Of a stretch of 64,000 nucleotides of DNA, positions 26,695 through 39,700 are shown one piece after another. Within the stretch, counting starts at the first letter, position 1, and each line of letters begins with the position of its first letter. The translations under genes were made by a program, and so were the position numbers. The stretch is taken from positions 14,104,001-14,168,000 of the forward strand of contig NC_091100.1 in the NCBI RefSeq assembly GCF_024713975.1. Reading direction: 5' to 3'. The notes beneath the pieces were generated by a model, which worked only from the letters and a program-made list of their open reading frames with translations, made no database searches and was not told the origin of the DNA. This DNA is from Paralichthys olivaceus (Eukaryota > Chordata > Actinopteri > Pleuronectiformes > Paralichthyidae).

Positions 26695-27437
26695 ATTAAG
26701 TGAATAGGAATGGGTGAGCACGAGGGAGAAAGGGTGAGAAATAGATTTAGGAAGGAAGTTAGGGAGCACTCTGAAAGGAACGTTACCATGATGATGACTT
26801 GTGTGTTGGTCATCAGTGACACAGGTGTGTTCTGATGTCAGAAGACTTATGTAACTTCTCACACAATAAGTTTGATTATGATTCCAAAGAGCCCGAAGTG
26901 ACATATTCTTACTAACGTAAACCCTAAATATATTTAATTTTCTACAATTGATGACAAAGAAAATGATAAAATCATCTCAGGTATGGTAACTTTGCTTGAC
27001 GTTACTTGACATGATAAATCTGATAATTTGTGTGGGGAAATTAATCAATTACTGTAATTACCCATTATTTTGAGTAAACATAAGACAAACAGCTTTACTG
27101 TAATACTCATTTTTTAAACTTGTCTCAAATCTGGTGACTAAAATAACCTCAGTGTGTTTATGTAATGTTCTGACATATAATAGATTTTTTTTAATGAACA
27201 CATGAAAACAATAATCATTTTAAACAAAGATGTTGCACTGGGTGATTCCCCAAGCAATTGTGTAACTGTTGGCATTGTCTACACATGCACGGTCACTGTA
27301 TGTGTGTGTTTGTACAGATGAACACATGCACGTGTGCACAGTACATCATTGTCTGTTTATTATATTGTGATATAAGTGCAGTTGCGGATATTTTCTTGGA
27401 AGCAGTCCAGGTCCCTTCAAAGTCTGGGACTGACCAG

Positions 27438-27493
27438 CGTGTGTGTGTGTGTGTGCGTGCGTGCGTGTGTGAGTGAGTGTGTGTGTGTGTGAG

Positions 27494-27525
<32 letters not shown>

Positions 27526-27708
27526 AGTGTGTGTGTGTGTTATGAAATGTGTGTGTGTGTGTGTGTGTGTTATGAGAAGTGTGTTTGTGTGTGTGTGTGT
27601 GTGTGTTATGAGAAGTGTGTGTGTGAGTGTGTTATGAGAAGTGTGTGTGTGTGTGTGTTATGAGAAGTGTGTGTGTGTGTGTGTTATGAGAAGTGTGTGT
27701 GTGCTGGT
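27438..27708. repeat. TG microsatellite with interspersed TTATGARAAGTG minisatellite unit
   Basis: TG runs alternate with GTTATGAGAAGTGTG (first copy TTATGAAATG), repeated six times at intervals of about 25-40 bases. This is a compound micro/minisatellite of about 270 bases, likely length-polymorphic. Confidence 0.9.
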
Positions 27709-27999
27709 ATTGGTGGTGGGGGGCTGGTGGAGGTTTCTTATCTACAGGCCACAGGCAGCTTTTGAGGCTCTTATCAGCGGCCACCACATTGTACGAGCAC
27801 ATCCTCTTGTCCAGCAGGGAGCGGAAAACTCTCATTGCAACATGGTTCCCTCTCTCTCCCTCTCTCTCTTCCCCCTTTTCTCTCTCTCTCTCTCCCACCT
27901 CACACTTGCCTGTACCAGACTCTCTCCGACTGGCAACCAACATTGTGTCTTCTTGACGAAGAGCGATGGTGAGGGATAGACCTAACAGTGAAAATGAGT

Positions 28000-28467
28000 G
28001 AGGGAGAGTGATAGAGGTGAGAGTGACAGGAGAGCCCCGCACCTTCCATCCTCCCTGGGCTTTGAGTTTGTCTTCTTTCGGAGGAGCAACTTCACAACAA
28101 AAACAAACAAATATATGCGGCGGTGCGTCTCATTCTGTCTACACTTCTCTGTGAATACCTGGGACTTTTATTATTATTATTATTTTATTTCTAAGAATTC
28201 ATTTTCAGAGGGATCTCGTCTGAGCCTGAGGAGTTATTTTGAGTGGTGTCGGACAGTTTGGCTCCATCTCTGACCTCAGAGACTGACAGACAGACAGTGA
28301 CAGGCTGCAGAGGAGTGTGAGCGACCTGAAGGAGGAGGAGGGGGACAAGGAGGAGGAGGAGGAGGAGGAAGACATTTAACACTGAGGAGATACAACATGT
28401 GTGTTCACAGATCACTGGAACTCTGATGGATTTTACAGGACAAACAGATGAATGTCATCATGTATCT
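28000..28467 (+). other. lyl1: Putative lyl1 5' non-coding exon (5' limit unknown)
   Basis: A GTGAGT donor begins at 28468 (TATCTGTGAGTATT). The preceding few hundred bases are relatively GC- and purine-rich compared with the AT-rich sequence after the donor. TAL1/LYL1 genes usually have upstream non-coding exons. The exon start is not defined by the sequence. Confidence 0.3.
28330..28372. repeat. (GAG)n purine-rich repeat
   Basis: GGAGGAGGAGGGGGACAAGGAGGAGGAGG purine tract within the putative lyl1 5' non-coding exon region. Confidence 0.8.
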
Positions 28468-30308
28468 GTGAGTATTAAACATTATTAGACATTTTATTTA
28501 TTTTACATGATTAGAGTTTTAGTATGTGAGCGGATTGCAGCATTTTAATTTTAATTTAACTAATATTAGTATTAAACATTTAAAAATCTTTTGTATGTGC
28601 CATTATGTCTAATTGTTGTACATTCAGGAAAATATACTTGTGATGAATTCAATTCTATAGATAACAAAAAATTATTATTAAATTATATTTATGATTATCA
28701 TCATAAATATCATGCTGGTTGAAAAGTCCTATGTTTAAAAAAATATATTATGTTTAGTAAATATACAATATAATAAGATTGTAAGGCAATAACCAATGCA
28801 GAAAAAGACATACTGGACAAAACCAATACAAATCCATACCCAAACATATTTTTTATGAGTTTTTGAATTTAATATTTTTTATCTTATTGTGCAGAAATAT
28901 TTAAGTTAAACTGTTTGAGGATACAGGCTCTACTTGAAAAAATATAATTTATATATGTATACTATATATATATATAATACACACCTATTATGCACTCGAC
29001 AAAATATAAAAATGTAATATTTTGCTTCTTAGCTTCTAAGAAAAATAACTGCCACAGAGGATTATTTCAGGAAAACTAACCTCATTGTGATGAGTATTTA
29101 ACACGGACCCCTTTGAGAAATTCATTGGTAATAATGTCAACTACTCTAAAGTTTCTTTTAACCAAGTTATTTAAATGGACATGAATATAAAACTGTTGCC
29201 AAAAAAGATTGTACCTCTGAACGATGACCCTTCACATCATCATGAAAAAAGGGAACAGTCAGAACATAGAGTCATGACCACGAGAAAAGATAAAACAGGA
29301 ACAATTGCGATTGCGAAAACTAAGAAATCATCGTGGCTGTACGCCATGAAGAGCGGAGTGTGTCTCCCAGCATTTCAACATCAGAGCTGCAGGATGAGAT
29401 GAATCTGTGCATTTTAAATGAAGTGAATTCAGATTCAACTTCCACTGAAAATTCCCCTGAAACAATAACTCATCACAGTTTATTTCAAGATCTTGTTCAA
29501 ATTTTGACAAATGACCACATTTCAGATCTTTTCCCTAAATATAAACCATGCATATATCTATATATCCTGAGCTTTTCTGCTTTTGTTCAACAGACTCTTT
29601 GATATCAATCCAATCTTCACTGGTCTGGGATGTTCTGAATGCTTTAAAGGATTTTGACTCACATCCTTATCACAGACGGCCTCATCAAGAGCAGCCACCA
29701 GAGAAAAGTAGACTCTGTCGCTCAGGATGTACTGTCAGGAAAATACAGTCATCCAGTTCAAACCCGACCACAAAAACCCACCTCAGCTCTGCGCTGCACG
29801 CACCCACAGACAGCACGACAGAAGTAGCTCTTCATACATGACTGCAACACAGATGTAAACACAATTTATTTCATTGGTGTTTCTATAATCATCCAGTGGG
29901 GGATCGAACACAGACTCACGTCCACTCACACTCAACGTGAAGCCAGACAACAGCCGTCAGAGGTAGGAAGAAGGCGGGATCAGAGGGTGGCTGAAGCTCC
30001 GTCCATGGATTGACTGATGGATTGAAGACTTACGTGCTGACCGTGCGTGGCGGCAATAAAAGCAACTGATGGTTTTCAGTCTGGAAGGCAAATCTATATA
30101 GTTTAGAGCAAGAAAAAAGCTGCACATTCTGCAGGAAAGTGGAGCAAAGGAAGAGGAAATCAAGAATTATCAGTCGCCTTCATGAGAGAGATTTAAAAGA
30201 CTTTAGCTGCATCTGGAACATGTTAGTTACTCTGAAACACATATAAAGACAAACGCTCACAGGACGCCAAGCTGGGCAGCCCAGAGGAACCTCTGTGGCT
30301 TCACCACC

Positions 30309-33300
30309 ATGATGGAGAAGCTGAACCCCGCGACTCCACCCACCTCACCCCCCGACCTACTTCGCCCCTCTTCCTCCTCCTCCTCTTCTTCTGCCTCCTC
30401 GCCAACCTGTGTGTCCGTGGAGCAGCACAGCTCCTCAGAGAACCAGACTTCAGTTATCAGCAGCCCATGTCCTGCTGAGAAGACAGGGCCCAAGGGACAC
30501 ACAGATGTCCCCAACACTGTCTCCATCCAGTCTTCCATCACTACAACAACAGCGTTGACCAATCACTGCAAGGATAAAGCTGCTGAACGTGAGCTCATCG
30601 TCATGGAGACAAAGCAAGAGCAGGAGGAGAGGCAAGAAGGAGGAAAGAGCACAACGGCCCCTGCTGCCACCTTCAACAGGTCTCCAACTCTTTCTTCTCC
30701 ACCTCCGCTCCTCCCCGCTCCGGCAAAGACATCACCGTGTCCAATCCCACCTCCAGCCTCCGTATCATCATCCTCATCATCCTCTCCTCTTCCTCCCCAC
30801 ATTCCGGTCATTAGTCTTGGTCACAGCAAGCCGCCTCGGCCGCTGCCCAACACCCCTCTGACCGCCCTCCATCCTATCCCCAGCCTTCTACATAGGCCTC
30901 ATGGGGACATTCGCCGTGGCCAGCAGACCTGTTTGACTGTGGCGTGCACCGGAGGCCCTGCAATTTCTGGAGGTCCCTCAGCTCACTCCCCAGGGCCCTT
31001 GCTGCCTCAGCAGTACCTGCCTGCACACCCGTTCTTCAGCAGGTGAGATTATTACTATTATTTTTTGTTTTAGCATTCATCCATTTGCCAGTGTTTCCAG
31101 CATATTCACCTTACGACCACTCAAGAATAATTTTCCAAGGCCTAAAAGGGTGCAGTCTAAAGACAATGGAGACAAGTCAAATAATGACACATATAAATAT
31201 TATTTTATGTTTTTAACACTTTCTTATCCTCTTAATCATCTTATGACCTTTTTTTTTGGGGGGGGGGGGGGTCACATTCATTCATTTACCATAACCAGGG
31301 ATCAGACTACCCACTTAAATAACGACCCCCTTCCCTACTGATGATATACTGTATTTCCAAATGTTATGTATTTGTATGGGTTGGTAGGTTGTTTTCTGTC
31401 ATTGGGACTGAATGAAATGATTGGCTGATGTACCTGTCCGTCACTAACAGACCTGCCTGCAGGTTGCTGAAGCAAACACAACAGCAGAATATCAGGGAAA
31501 GGTTGGCTTCCGACAGTTGTCAGGCAGTGTTTCTTATTTTGGGTGTGTAACTTTGACAAAAGGGCTGATGGGAGGTTTTTAAAAGTTTAGCCTGCTCTTA
31601 CTAGCTTTTCCAACCCTAGCTTTAAATAATGCACTTTTGTCAGAGTTATGTTACATAGTTATATATGTAAAAAAGGAGTAAGAACTTTATTTCTATAGCA
31701 CTTACTGTATCTAAACAAGATTTACAGTGATAATAATAATACAAACAAACAAAACCCATTAAAGTGAGTAATAAATCAGGCATTAACAAGCTTTCTGATA
31801 AAAATATGTTGTAAGATCAGCTCCCCACAAAATATCCTGTTGTATATAAAATAGGACAAATAAATGCCACATGCTCATCCATCTACTTTTTTAACAGGAA
31901 TACAAGCAGATGTGTGTCACTAAACTATAAAACTTAATACAATGCGGCTTCGTGAGATGTTAACGTTTCTGTTTCACATAAAACCTCAACTGCTGGGATT
32001 TCATAGCGGCTGCTCTGTGACACTGACAGCAGGATGTGTGCTGTTATAAAGGAGCCTCACATTTCTCACACTAAATTTACCCAGACATTTTATTTTTTAT
32101 GTTTTTGTGGTTGTGTGTTTCGTTTCAGAAACCTGTACAGGCTGTCATTTTAAAATTTGACATCAATTTTTGATTGTAGCTAAATTTAGACATTGAACTG
32201 ACAAACAGACCAGAACTCTGAAAGTTCTTTTTGGGTTTGAGGAACTGGCACCGTGCAGTTTTACACTCGTGAAGAGAAGCATTCATTTGCAGACTTCATA
32301 AAGCCCTCCTACTGTTCATCTATTCTCTACTCCAAAAAGGATTTTCCACACAGTTTTCTTTCTGCAACAAAGGAACATAAGCTATATTGAAAAAAGGGAC
32401 TTTTCCCCCCACTGTGGCTACATCTATGATTTCCCCATCTGTCATGGAGGTGTGGGAATAAGATCGCCTCCCCACTTCTTTCTGGTTTATTTGTAGCAGG
32501 AAGCACTGGTCTATTTCATCCTCCTGAAGAAGAATCAGCCATTAACCAGGCTTAATGAGACCAGGCTAAAACTGTGCACATACACTCAATCAACACCAGC
32601 AACATATTCACACCTTAGTTAATGGCTTTCACCATCTTCCTGCTTCCTCCAGCCACTCCACCCAAAACGAGAGACGCTGGAAAGACACAACATGTTTGTT
32701 TTGTTAGGATATGTTAGAATATGTGTTTTTATTTTTTACCAACACTCAACTATTCCTGAGCAAATCAAGACTTACTGAAAAGCTCATTTACAGCCTCACT
32801 CTTACTTAATTGATCTTCGGATCTTTCAGATGTCTCACTAGCAGAGGTCAATTTTAACTAAGACATAGAGGAGACATATCTTGATGGAGTGACTTCTGAC
32901 AGGTGGCAAATAACTGTTCTTTTATAAAATGTTAAAAGAATGCTTAAAATACAATTTAACTGCTGCTCATCACTATTCCTCTTTATGCATTGTTTTCTAT
33001 GTAAATATAATTTGTTTTTATGATTGATAACTTTTCTCAGGAAACAAGAGATGTGTATAAAATTACACTTATGAATGCATTGTTGCATTTGTACACTTAT
33101 CAACATCATATACACACAAATACTTCAATATTGAGATTGATATAATTTTTTATTATACATGTTATCATTAATTTTGTAATTACGAGAAATTTCTACATTT
33201 TTTAGGGAGAGGCTTTTTTGTTTTTTTATTTTTATACCTGCACAAATAAATGAATTACCATTAAAAATACTCAAACAGTTTATATATATCGTTGCATATA

Positions 33301-34678
33301 ATTTTTTCAGGCTAATTCTGCTTGTAATTACCAAAATGTCCCATTTTCACACATTGTGATGTGTTTTCTGTCTGTAGCTCGTACCTGGGTCACTCAGGAG
33401 GAAACTATGGCGTCCTCAGCCAGAGCCGCATCAAGAGGAGGCCGTCGTCACACTTTGAGATGGAGATCACTGACTGTGAGTTTCACACGTTGACACAGCC
33501 ACAGATGCAATGAAATTACCTCCAACAGTCTGGAGAGGGAAGTGTAATATTTTAAGTGCTGCATTTAGAGGAGACGTTTGGAAATTCTTTTTTCATCATC
33601 ATCTTTTTTCATCATCATCAATTCCCATGTGTTCATTTATCTCTTGACACTTTTGTGGCTTTCAGTGCCGACTATTTTCTCGATCTTTAAAAAATGAATC
33701 TCAAGCGTACTGTATACAGACTATACTTAGAGTGGTGAATTAATGCCCTAATTCCTGTGGGCATTAGGCTTCCACAGTAAAAGGTACATGTGTTAGAGGT
33801 CTATTTTCAGCCATGGATTATTACACATTAAGTACTCTAATGAGTATTTACAGCAGCACTTAGTGTACAGTGTGTGAAACTGACTCCAACAGTCCCCTCA
33901 TAAAACCACATTGGATCACTGGATCTGTTTATTAATTTTAATTTACACCTAAATGCTCAGTCTCAAGCACACACTCACAAATGCTGAAAAACCTGGGTGA
34001 TGTTTAAGAAAGTGAAATGGATCAACGTAAATGCGATGAGCCTTAGTGGAGGAATGCACTTGGCTGGGTGCCATTCTACTGTGTACTGTTGGATCAATAT
34101 ATTGTAGGTTTTGGTATTGATACATAAATTGACTCTCTTTTTATGTGTTCCCAGCAGGCCCCCCTCAGAAAATAGCACGCCGCGTCTTCACCAACAGTCG
34201 TGAGCGCTGGCGGCAGCAGAATGTGAACGGGGCTTTCTCTGAGCTCAGGAAACTTATTCCCACTCACCCGCCTGACAAAAAACTCAGCAAGAATGAAATC
34301 CTGCGTCTGGCTGTAAAGTACATCAACTTCCTGGTCACTCTGCTCAACGACCAGGCCGAGGACAAGAGCCACGACTCCGCTGAGGAGGAGGCTGAGGACG
34401 AAGGTACGGCAGAAGGCTCGGACAGCAATAAACGTAACTCCCTTTTTCAGTCCCGTGCCAACCTGCCGCCCTCAGCCGTCATGGCAACAACCCGCAGAGA
34501 CAGAGACTCAACAGACTCAGTCGCTGCCCTGGCTAGTTCCCCAGTAACATCCAGTTGCTATGGCGACACAGACAGTGAAGAAAGCTTTGGGGGCAAGACC
34601 TCTTTGGTGACCCAAGGCATTCTGGGAAAGGTCAAGGGTCAGATAAGAATGGTGGCTGCCACAAACGATGTGCGGTGA
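30309..34678 (+). CDS. lyl1: LYL1 basic helix-loop-helix transcription factor, 3 coding exons
   Basis: Coding exons are 30309-31042, 33378-33475 and 34155-34678, with phases agreeing, giving 451 aa. Residues 1 to about 245 are Ser/Pro-rich and include [12 protein letters not shown], matching VISLGHSRPP of mammalian LYL1. Exon 2 gives [11 protein letters not shown] and [17 protein letters not shown], as in LYL1/TAL1. Exon 3 carries the bHLH domain (about residues 287-340): [20 protein letters not shown], loop THPPDKK, helix 2 [17 protein letters not shown]. Family knowledge: it heterodimerises with E proteins, binds E-boxes and acts with LMO2/GATA factors in hematopoietic and endothelial cells. 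The bHLH alone could be TAL1; the VISLGHS motif and 19p13-type neighbours favour lyl1. The exon 3 acceptor is a tandem CAGCAG. The 3'UTR probably ends at 35739. Confidence 0.93.
33890..34078. mobile_element. Foldback MITE fragment in lyl1 intron 2
   Basis: CAGTCCCCTCATAAAACCACATTGGATCACT at the left and GAGCCTTAGTGGAGGAATGCACT...GTGCCATTCTACT at the right are family phrases. The copy is short and diverged. Confidence 0.45.
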
Positions 34679-35744
34679 CACCAAAGAGGTGACAACAGAG
34701 AGGGGTGCAGGTGGTGGGAGTTTAAATGCCTGACAGAGAAAGACAGGACGATGGTCTCAGAGAGTTTCAGGAGCCGGTGTTATCACTCCTCACTCACACT
34801 CTGCTCGAACATCAACTCCCAAATCATGTGAATAAGAAGAAGACTCGCTGTTGGCGAAATTTTCAGTTTTAACTCTCTCTATATGGATTAATTACAAGGC
34901 CCGGCTTTTTCAAAAAGTCTGCAGGAGGCCGCGAGACATGAATCATCCCGGAAGTCATATTTTCTCTTTGTTATTTTCCAAAATGATGAGACAGTGTTCT
35001 GTGGCAAACATTACACCACAGTGTCAAACCACTGAAATTCATTATGTGGATGATTTGTGAACAGAATGCTGGAAATATAGTTACATAATATTTCAGGAAT
35101 GGTTAATGTCCTAATGTGTTTTAATAATACAAAATCTAGTAATCAGGATCTTGAATCCCTGATCTCTTGACTCATGACAATGTAGAAACTTTTAAAATAT
35201 ATGGGATGAATATCAAGCCATACTGCCAAACTGTGCATGTTGTAAACTTAACTCTAAGATTTGTCCTTGTCCAGACCTGTACATGCACCCCTGTTCAGAC
35301 CACCATGTACAAGGTTACAAACCAGGAAAACAAACTGATGTACTTGGAGAACAAGGACAAATTTTAAACTCTGAAAATGTGTTGGAGAAACTCTGTAAAA
35401 AGAGAACTGCAGTTTTGAAAAAGGAAAACTCAAATATGAAATAATGTTGGCAGAGATTAGAACATTGTGCAACCTTTTAAAATCTTTGTTTTCAGTTTCA
35501 TAAAATGTCATGATATATATCCCATAAAAAGAGGGTTATAAGATTTTCAGTGAAAATGCAGCCTCAGAAGTTTATATGTAAATAACCAGCATCTCCTCTG
35601 TTGTTCGTGTGTAGAAATCCACGACTCGCATTCCTGCATTTCAGAGTTGCAGTTTTTGACGCTCCTGCTGTCGTTACTGTCAGAGAAGCAGGGCCGATGA
35701 TCCTGCCCTGAGATTGTGACACACTTGTACCAGACCGAAATAAA
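34679..35744 (+). other. lyl1: Probable lyl1 3'UTR
   Basis: This non-coding region runs from the lyl1 stop to AATAAA at 35739-35744, followed by GTGTGTCTTAGTTTGCTGTT, a GU-rich downstream element. No other gene is visible here. Confidence 0.45.
35739..35744 (+). terminator. Poly(A) signal, probable for lyl1
   Basis: AATAAA with an immediately following GT/T-rich element, about 1.06 kb after the lyl1 stop. Confidence 0.45.
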
Positions 35745-36089
35745 GTGTGTCTTAGTTTGCTGTTCCTTATTTGACATCCTCTTACTGCGTTCTCTTCGTC
35801 AGCACGATTTCGCAACAGCATCCAAATGTTTTGCTGCTTTCAGTTCATTGAATGAACGTGTGTTCTCAAATGTTCAGCTCAGTGAAGATCACGATGACCA
35901 TCAGATGCAGTTAGAAAAGTACAATGCTAGTAAATTAAAATTTATAAGAGAAAGAAATTGGAAAGATGTGTACATCTTTGAATTAATATTGTATGTACAT
36001 TTTTTATGTTTAGAACTCAACACAATTTTACATGGGCTTAACAGCAAAAGCCAAGCTGCATGTTATTTTGTGGAGGAGATTGATGAAAG

Positions 36090-36400
36090 TAAGTCACTCA
36101 GTAGAGTTCATATGCCAAGGCCCAACAATCTCCACATTTAAATTCACTAGATATGGATTTTTATTTGGATGTGCCACAGACTGCACACACTCATACATAT
36201 CAGTCCCCTAAACATGCAACAAAAGGGATTCAAAATTGCCTCGCAATGTTGAAGACAGCAAAAAAAATGATCCTGGATCCACACCAAAATTTAACAGGTT
36301 TTTTGTTTTACCTATCCTTCCACCAAGTTTTCTGATAATCTATCCAGTATCTCTTGCTGAATCCTGCTAACTACAAACCACCTCCTTGGAGGGGTTAATT
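36090..36400. mobile_element. Foldback MITE fragment (right half)
   Basis: CAAGGCCCAACAATCTCC, GCACACACTCATACATATCAG, GATCCTGGATCCACACC, CCTTCCACCAAGTTTTCTG and CCACCTCCTTGGAGGGG occur in family order. It is followed immediately by a second fragment. Confidence 0.65.
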
Positions 36401-36705
36401 AGAAAAGGGCGCTCAGTAGAGCTCATAAATCCACCAAGGCCCAACAGACCCTTATATTCAACCAAACTGCACCAAATAGCACACACTCTGATATTAGTCC
36501 TCTAAATATGCCTGAATCAAGATGACTGCATTATTTCTACAGAAATTCCTAAACATTAAATCAAATACGCTCCAAGAGTTAATTGGTTCTTCCCTGGTTC
36601 ATATCCTACCCTTCCATCAACTTTCAAGAAATCTGGTGAAGTAGTGTAATCCTGCGCAAAGGCAGACAAACAGCATTCAAAGCTTAACCTCCTACGAGGA
36701 GACAA
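36400..36705. mobile_element. Second, adjacent foldback MITE fragment
   Basis: The same phrases recur in the same direction: CACCAAGGCCCAACAGACCC, GCACACACTCTGATATTAGTCC, CCCTTCCATCAACTTTC, GTAATCCTGCGCAAAGGCAG and ACCTCCTACGAGGAG. Two half-elements in tandem suggest nested insertion or local duplication. Confidence 0.6.
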
Positions 36706-39700
36706 GCCGGCCAGTTAAAAAAATACTGAATGATTTTGCACCCGGATAAAACTATTTGCTGACAACAAAAAAAACCTTTGTATTAACCTGTCATTGCATT
36801 TAAAGAAGCCTTTGCACATATATTGTACATGTTTGTTCCATGTGTCCGTGTGTGTGCAAAGCAGTGAAGGGGATGTGGTGAAGAGTTCGCAAAAGCCTGA
36901 TGCAACAGCAACAAGAGTGGGTGGTTTTGTGGAAGGTCAGGATGGATGTGGGATGCGGTTAGAGACGGGGTTCCACACAGAGGGGGATTGTATAAGTGAA
37001 AGTTTGGGGTGTAAATTGCAGCTGTGTGATGGTGCTGCTGTCTTATAGCCTGCAAGCATCCACGGCCAGGAAACGCCTGCAGTTAGTGCTGTCTCATTGA
37101 TGGCCAACGAGTTTCCTGGAGGAGGGGCAGTGGAGGTGTGTTCTATATGTGTGTGTGTGTGTGTGTGTGATTCATTTTTTTGCGGGGTGGCAACCGCTGC
37201 AGGGGGAAGAGAGTGGAGAATAACAGAAAGAGAAAACAGCCACCAGGATGCTCTGGGAACCCCTGTACACCCTGTTTCAGGACCACACAACAGGAAGAGC
37301 TGCTTTCACAACTCCTGCTACGACTGTTTGTGTCCGCTCTGCTGTGCCAGGCCGCTCGGTCGCCTCCCTCCTTCGCTCTGAAACCACAGAGACTATTAGA
37401 GACAGAGGCAGGGTCGCATGAAATACAAATAAGAACCAGAACATGCTACAGTGTTTGCCCGTTTTCTGTAGCAGCACAAACAACAAACTCACGATAGACA
37501 CCCTGGGGTCACAGTGTGATGTATTATAGGGCAAACCAACAACTGCTGACTCTTTTGCAGTGGCAGCAGACAGTTTGGCTCACACAGCAGAAAAGCACAG
37601 GTGTGGCTTTAAAAATGGCTGCATTCCATTAAGGTGAGCCGGCTCGGTGTTGGCAGTGTGCGACCCACTGTTATTACAAACTGAGACACTTCATGGACCT
37701 GAGACTTCACTAAAGCAGCAATAATCATATGACAAAGTGTAATGTGGCATCTGAAGGTCCTCCATCTGAAGGGGCGTAGCTTTGAGGAGCGGGCCGAGGG
37801 GAGGGGGTGGGACGTTTCTGTTTCATAAGTTCAAAGTGCAGCTTGGTCTTGCAAGTTTTATTAGGATTACTGTTCTAATTTATTCTCACTGCTCTCATTG
37901 CTTAATTTTTGGCTTTCAGCTGCTCCCCTGCAAACACCAGACGGAAACCCTCATGGATTCGCTGGTGAGCGTAGTGGAGCACTAAAGAGCTATAGAGCCA
38001 GATATTTCTCTCAGGAGCCAGTAGGGACCAAAAATGAAACAAAAAGAGTCATGTGGTCAGAAACATGAAAAGCTCATTCGCCCCATAGTTGCTGGATGTG
38101 CAAATTGTTTGCACAGGTCCATCATATCAACTTAGATGATTTGTCATGTGTTTTGTTTTACCGATGCACATTCGACAGTTGTGCAGTGTGTATTTACTCA
38201 GAACAAGCAGCCAGTGTACCGGCTCTGCAGGAAGCAGGTCAGGCTGGCAACACATGCATCTACGCCCATCAAGTGATTGGATCTGAGTGTTTGTGCTACA
38301 GGTCAAACTTGGACAGATCTGAAAACCTTACAGCAACACCTTGAAAAGTTTGTTTCTCCATTTTCCTCATTAATCTGAGGCATGTAGTCGAGAATGAACC
38401 GTAGTGAATTCAGGAAGTCAGACGTGTCATAGTAGGAAAAGCACAAGTGTTGACAAAAGCACCATGACAACAACAATGGCTCTGTTCTATTCAAGTGTTG
38501 CCTCGACAAAAATGTGACAGTGAGTCAGCACCAGAGCTCTGACACTGAATCATTCATTCTATAATTTAGATCTGTGTGTTTACTACTGTGAACATGACAA
38601 TAACATGTTGACTTGTTTGTGTGTCACCATGCAAACATTCTACACCTCACATTTTCTCTGATCTGCTCATATCTTCCAACTCATCATAGCCACCTTTTTC
38701 TTCACCGAGGATGACATGTTTTTGTTTGTCTGAGGGTTTGCAGGTTTATGCAAAAACTACTGGATGGATTACCACAGAACTTGGGGGGAAGTGGTGTGGG
38801 TCAGGGAGGAGGAACTCATTATAATATGGTGCAGATCTGGATAATTTTTGATTTCTCAGAGAATTATTTATGGATCTTGATTAAAAAAAATAATCTGACA
38901 TGCTTAGAGGACTGATATTCATGAGCGGATGACATTTGTAGCTGATCCAAACAAACATTTAGTTCTAATGAATTTATATATGGTATATTTAGGGGAATGT
39001 GGGCTTGGGCAACAGTACAAACTCTACTGAGTGACATTCTAGTTTTGCAAGCATTTAATGTGACATTTTAATCGGATATAATTTTTCACATCTGTTCATT
39101 ACAATTATTAAATTCATACATTTGAATTGTAGCTATTTATTCAGGGTAAGAAATGTAGGAACCTTTTAGCCCATGTTGTTATCTCTTTAGATTTAGACAG
39201 CAAAATCTACAAAACATCACATTTTTCTGCTACAGGTATTTAGGGGAAATAACCTGTTTTTTTAATGCAATTTTTAAAAGTCAGATTGCAGTGACGCATA
39301 AGATTGGCGAAAATGAAACTTTAAGGTCAGCAGCAGTTGAGCGTGCTGGGGTGTTATCCTTCTCTCCGTCCTGATACAGGAGGTCAAACAGGGTGAGGCA
39401 GGTCAGGCTGGGACTCAGAGATAATGACCTTGCCTCCGCCCATTTCCCCCTCCAACACTCTGCCCCTCTCATCATCACAGTTACACCCACATGTACAAAT
39501 ATGCACAATGCTTAATTTCAGCCATGACGTGCAGACTAAATGTGCACGTGAGGAGTGGTACTGCTGGTGTTAGTGCAGCTTTAGCTTGTGGAAAGTGAGG
39601 ATGCTGCCAGGTTTTTCAAATGTAAAGTCAATTTAGTATCAATAGTAAAAATATTTAAATACAATATATTAATAAGGAATATGTGTCAAACATGACTTTT

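Larger units (their letters stand above)
13990..28000. other. Long non-coding interval between foxd and lyl1
   Basis: About 14 kb lacks any ORF with recognisable protein similarity. It contains TG/CA microsatellites, an AT-rich duplicated block (16.2-17.4 kb), MITE copies (19.4-19.9, 22.7-23.4 and 25.3-25.5 kb), short perfect hairpins (21.38 and 21.79 kb) and a compositionally distinct segment at 23.64-23.90 kb. Developmental genes such as foxd and lyl1 often have distal enhancers in such deserts. That role is inference here. Confidence 0.6.

Noticed and set aside
30257-30811. Glu/Gly-rich minus-strand frames
   Set aside because: Complement of the Ser/Pro-rich first coding exon of lyl1.
34145-34678. 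Separate short bHLH gene starting at 34145
   Set aside because: The ATG at 34145 lies before the intron acceptor. The bHLH is the third coding exon of lyl1, joined in phase with the two upstream exons.
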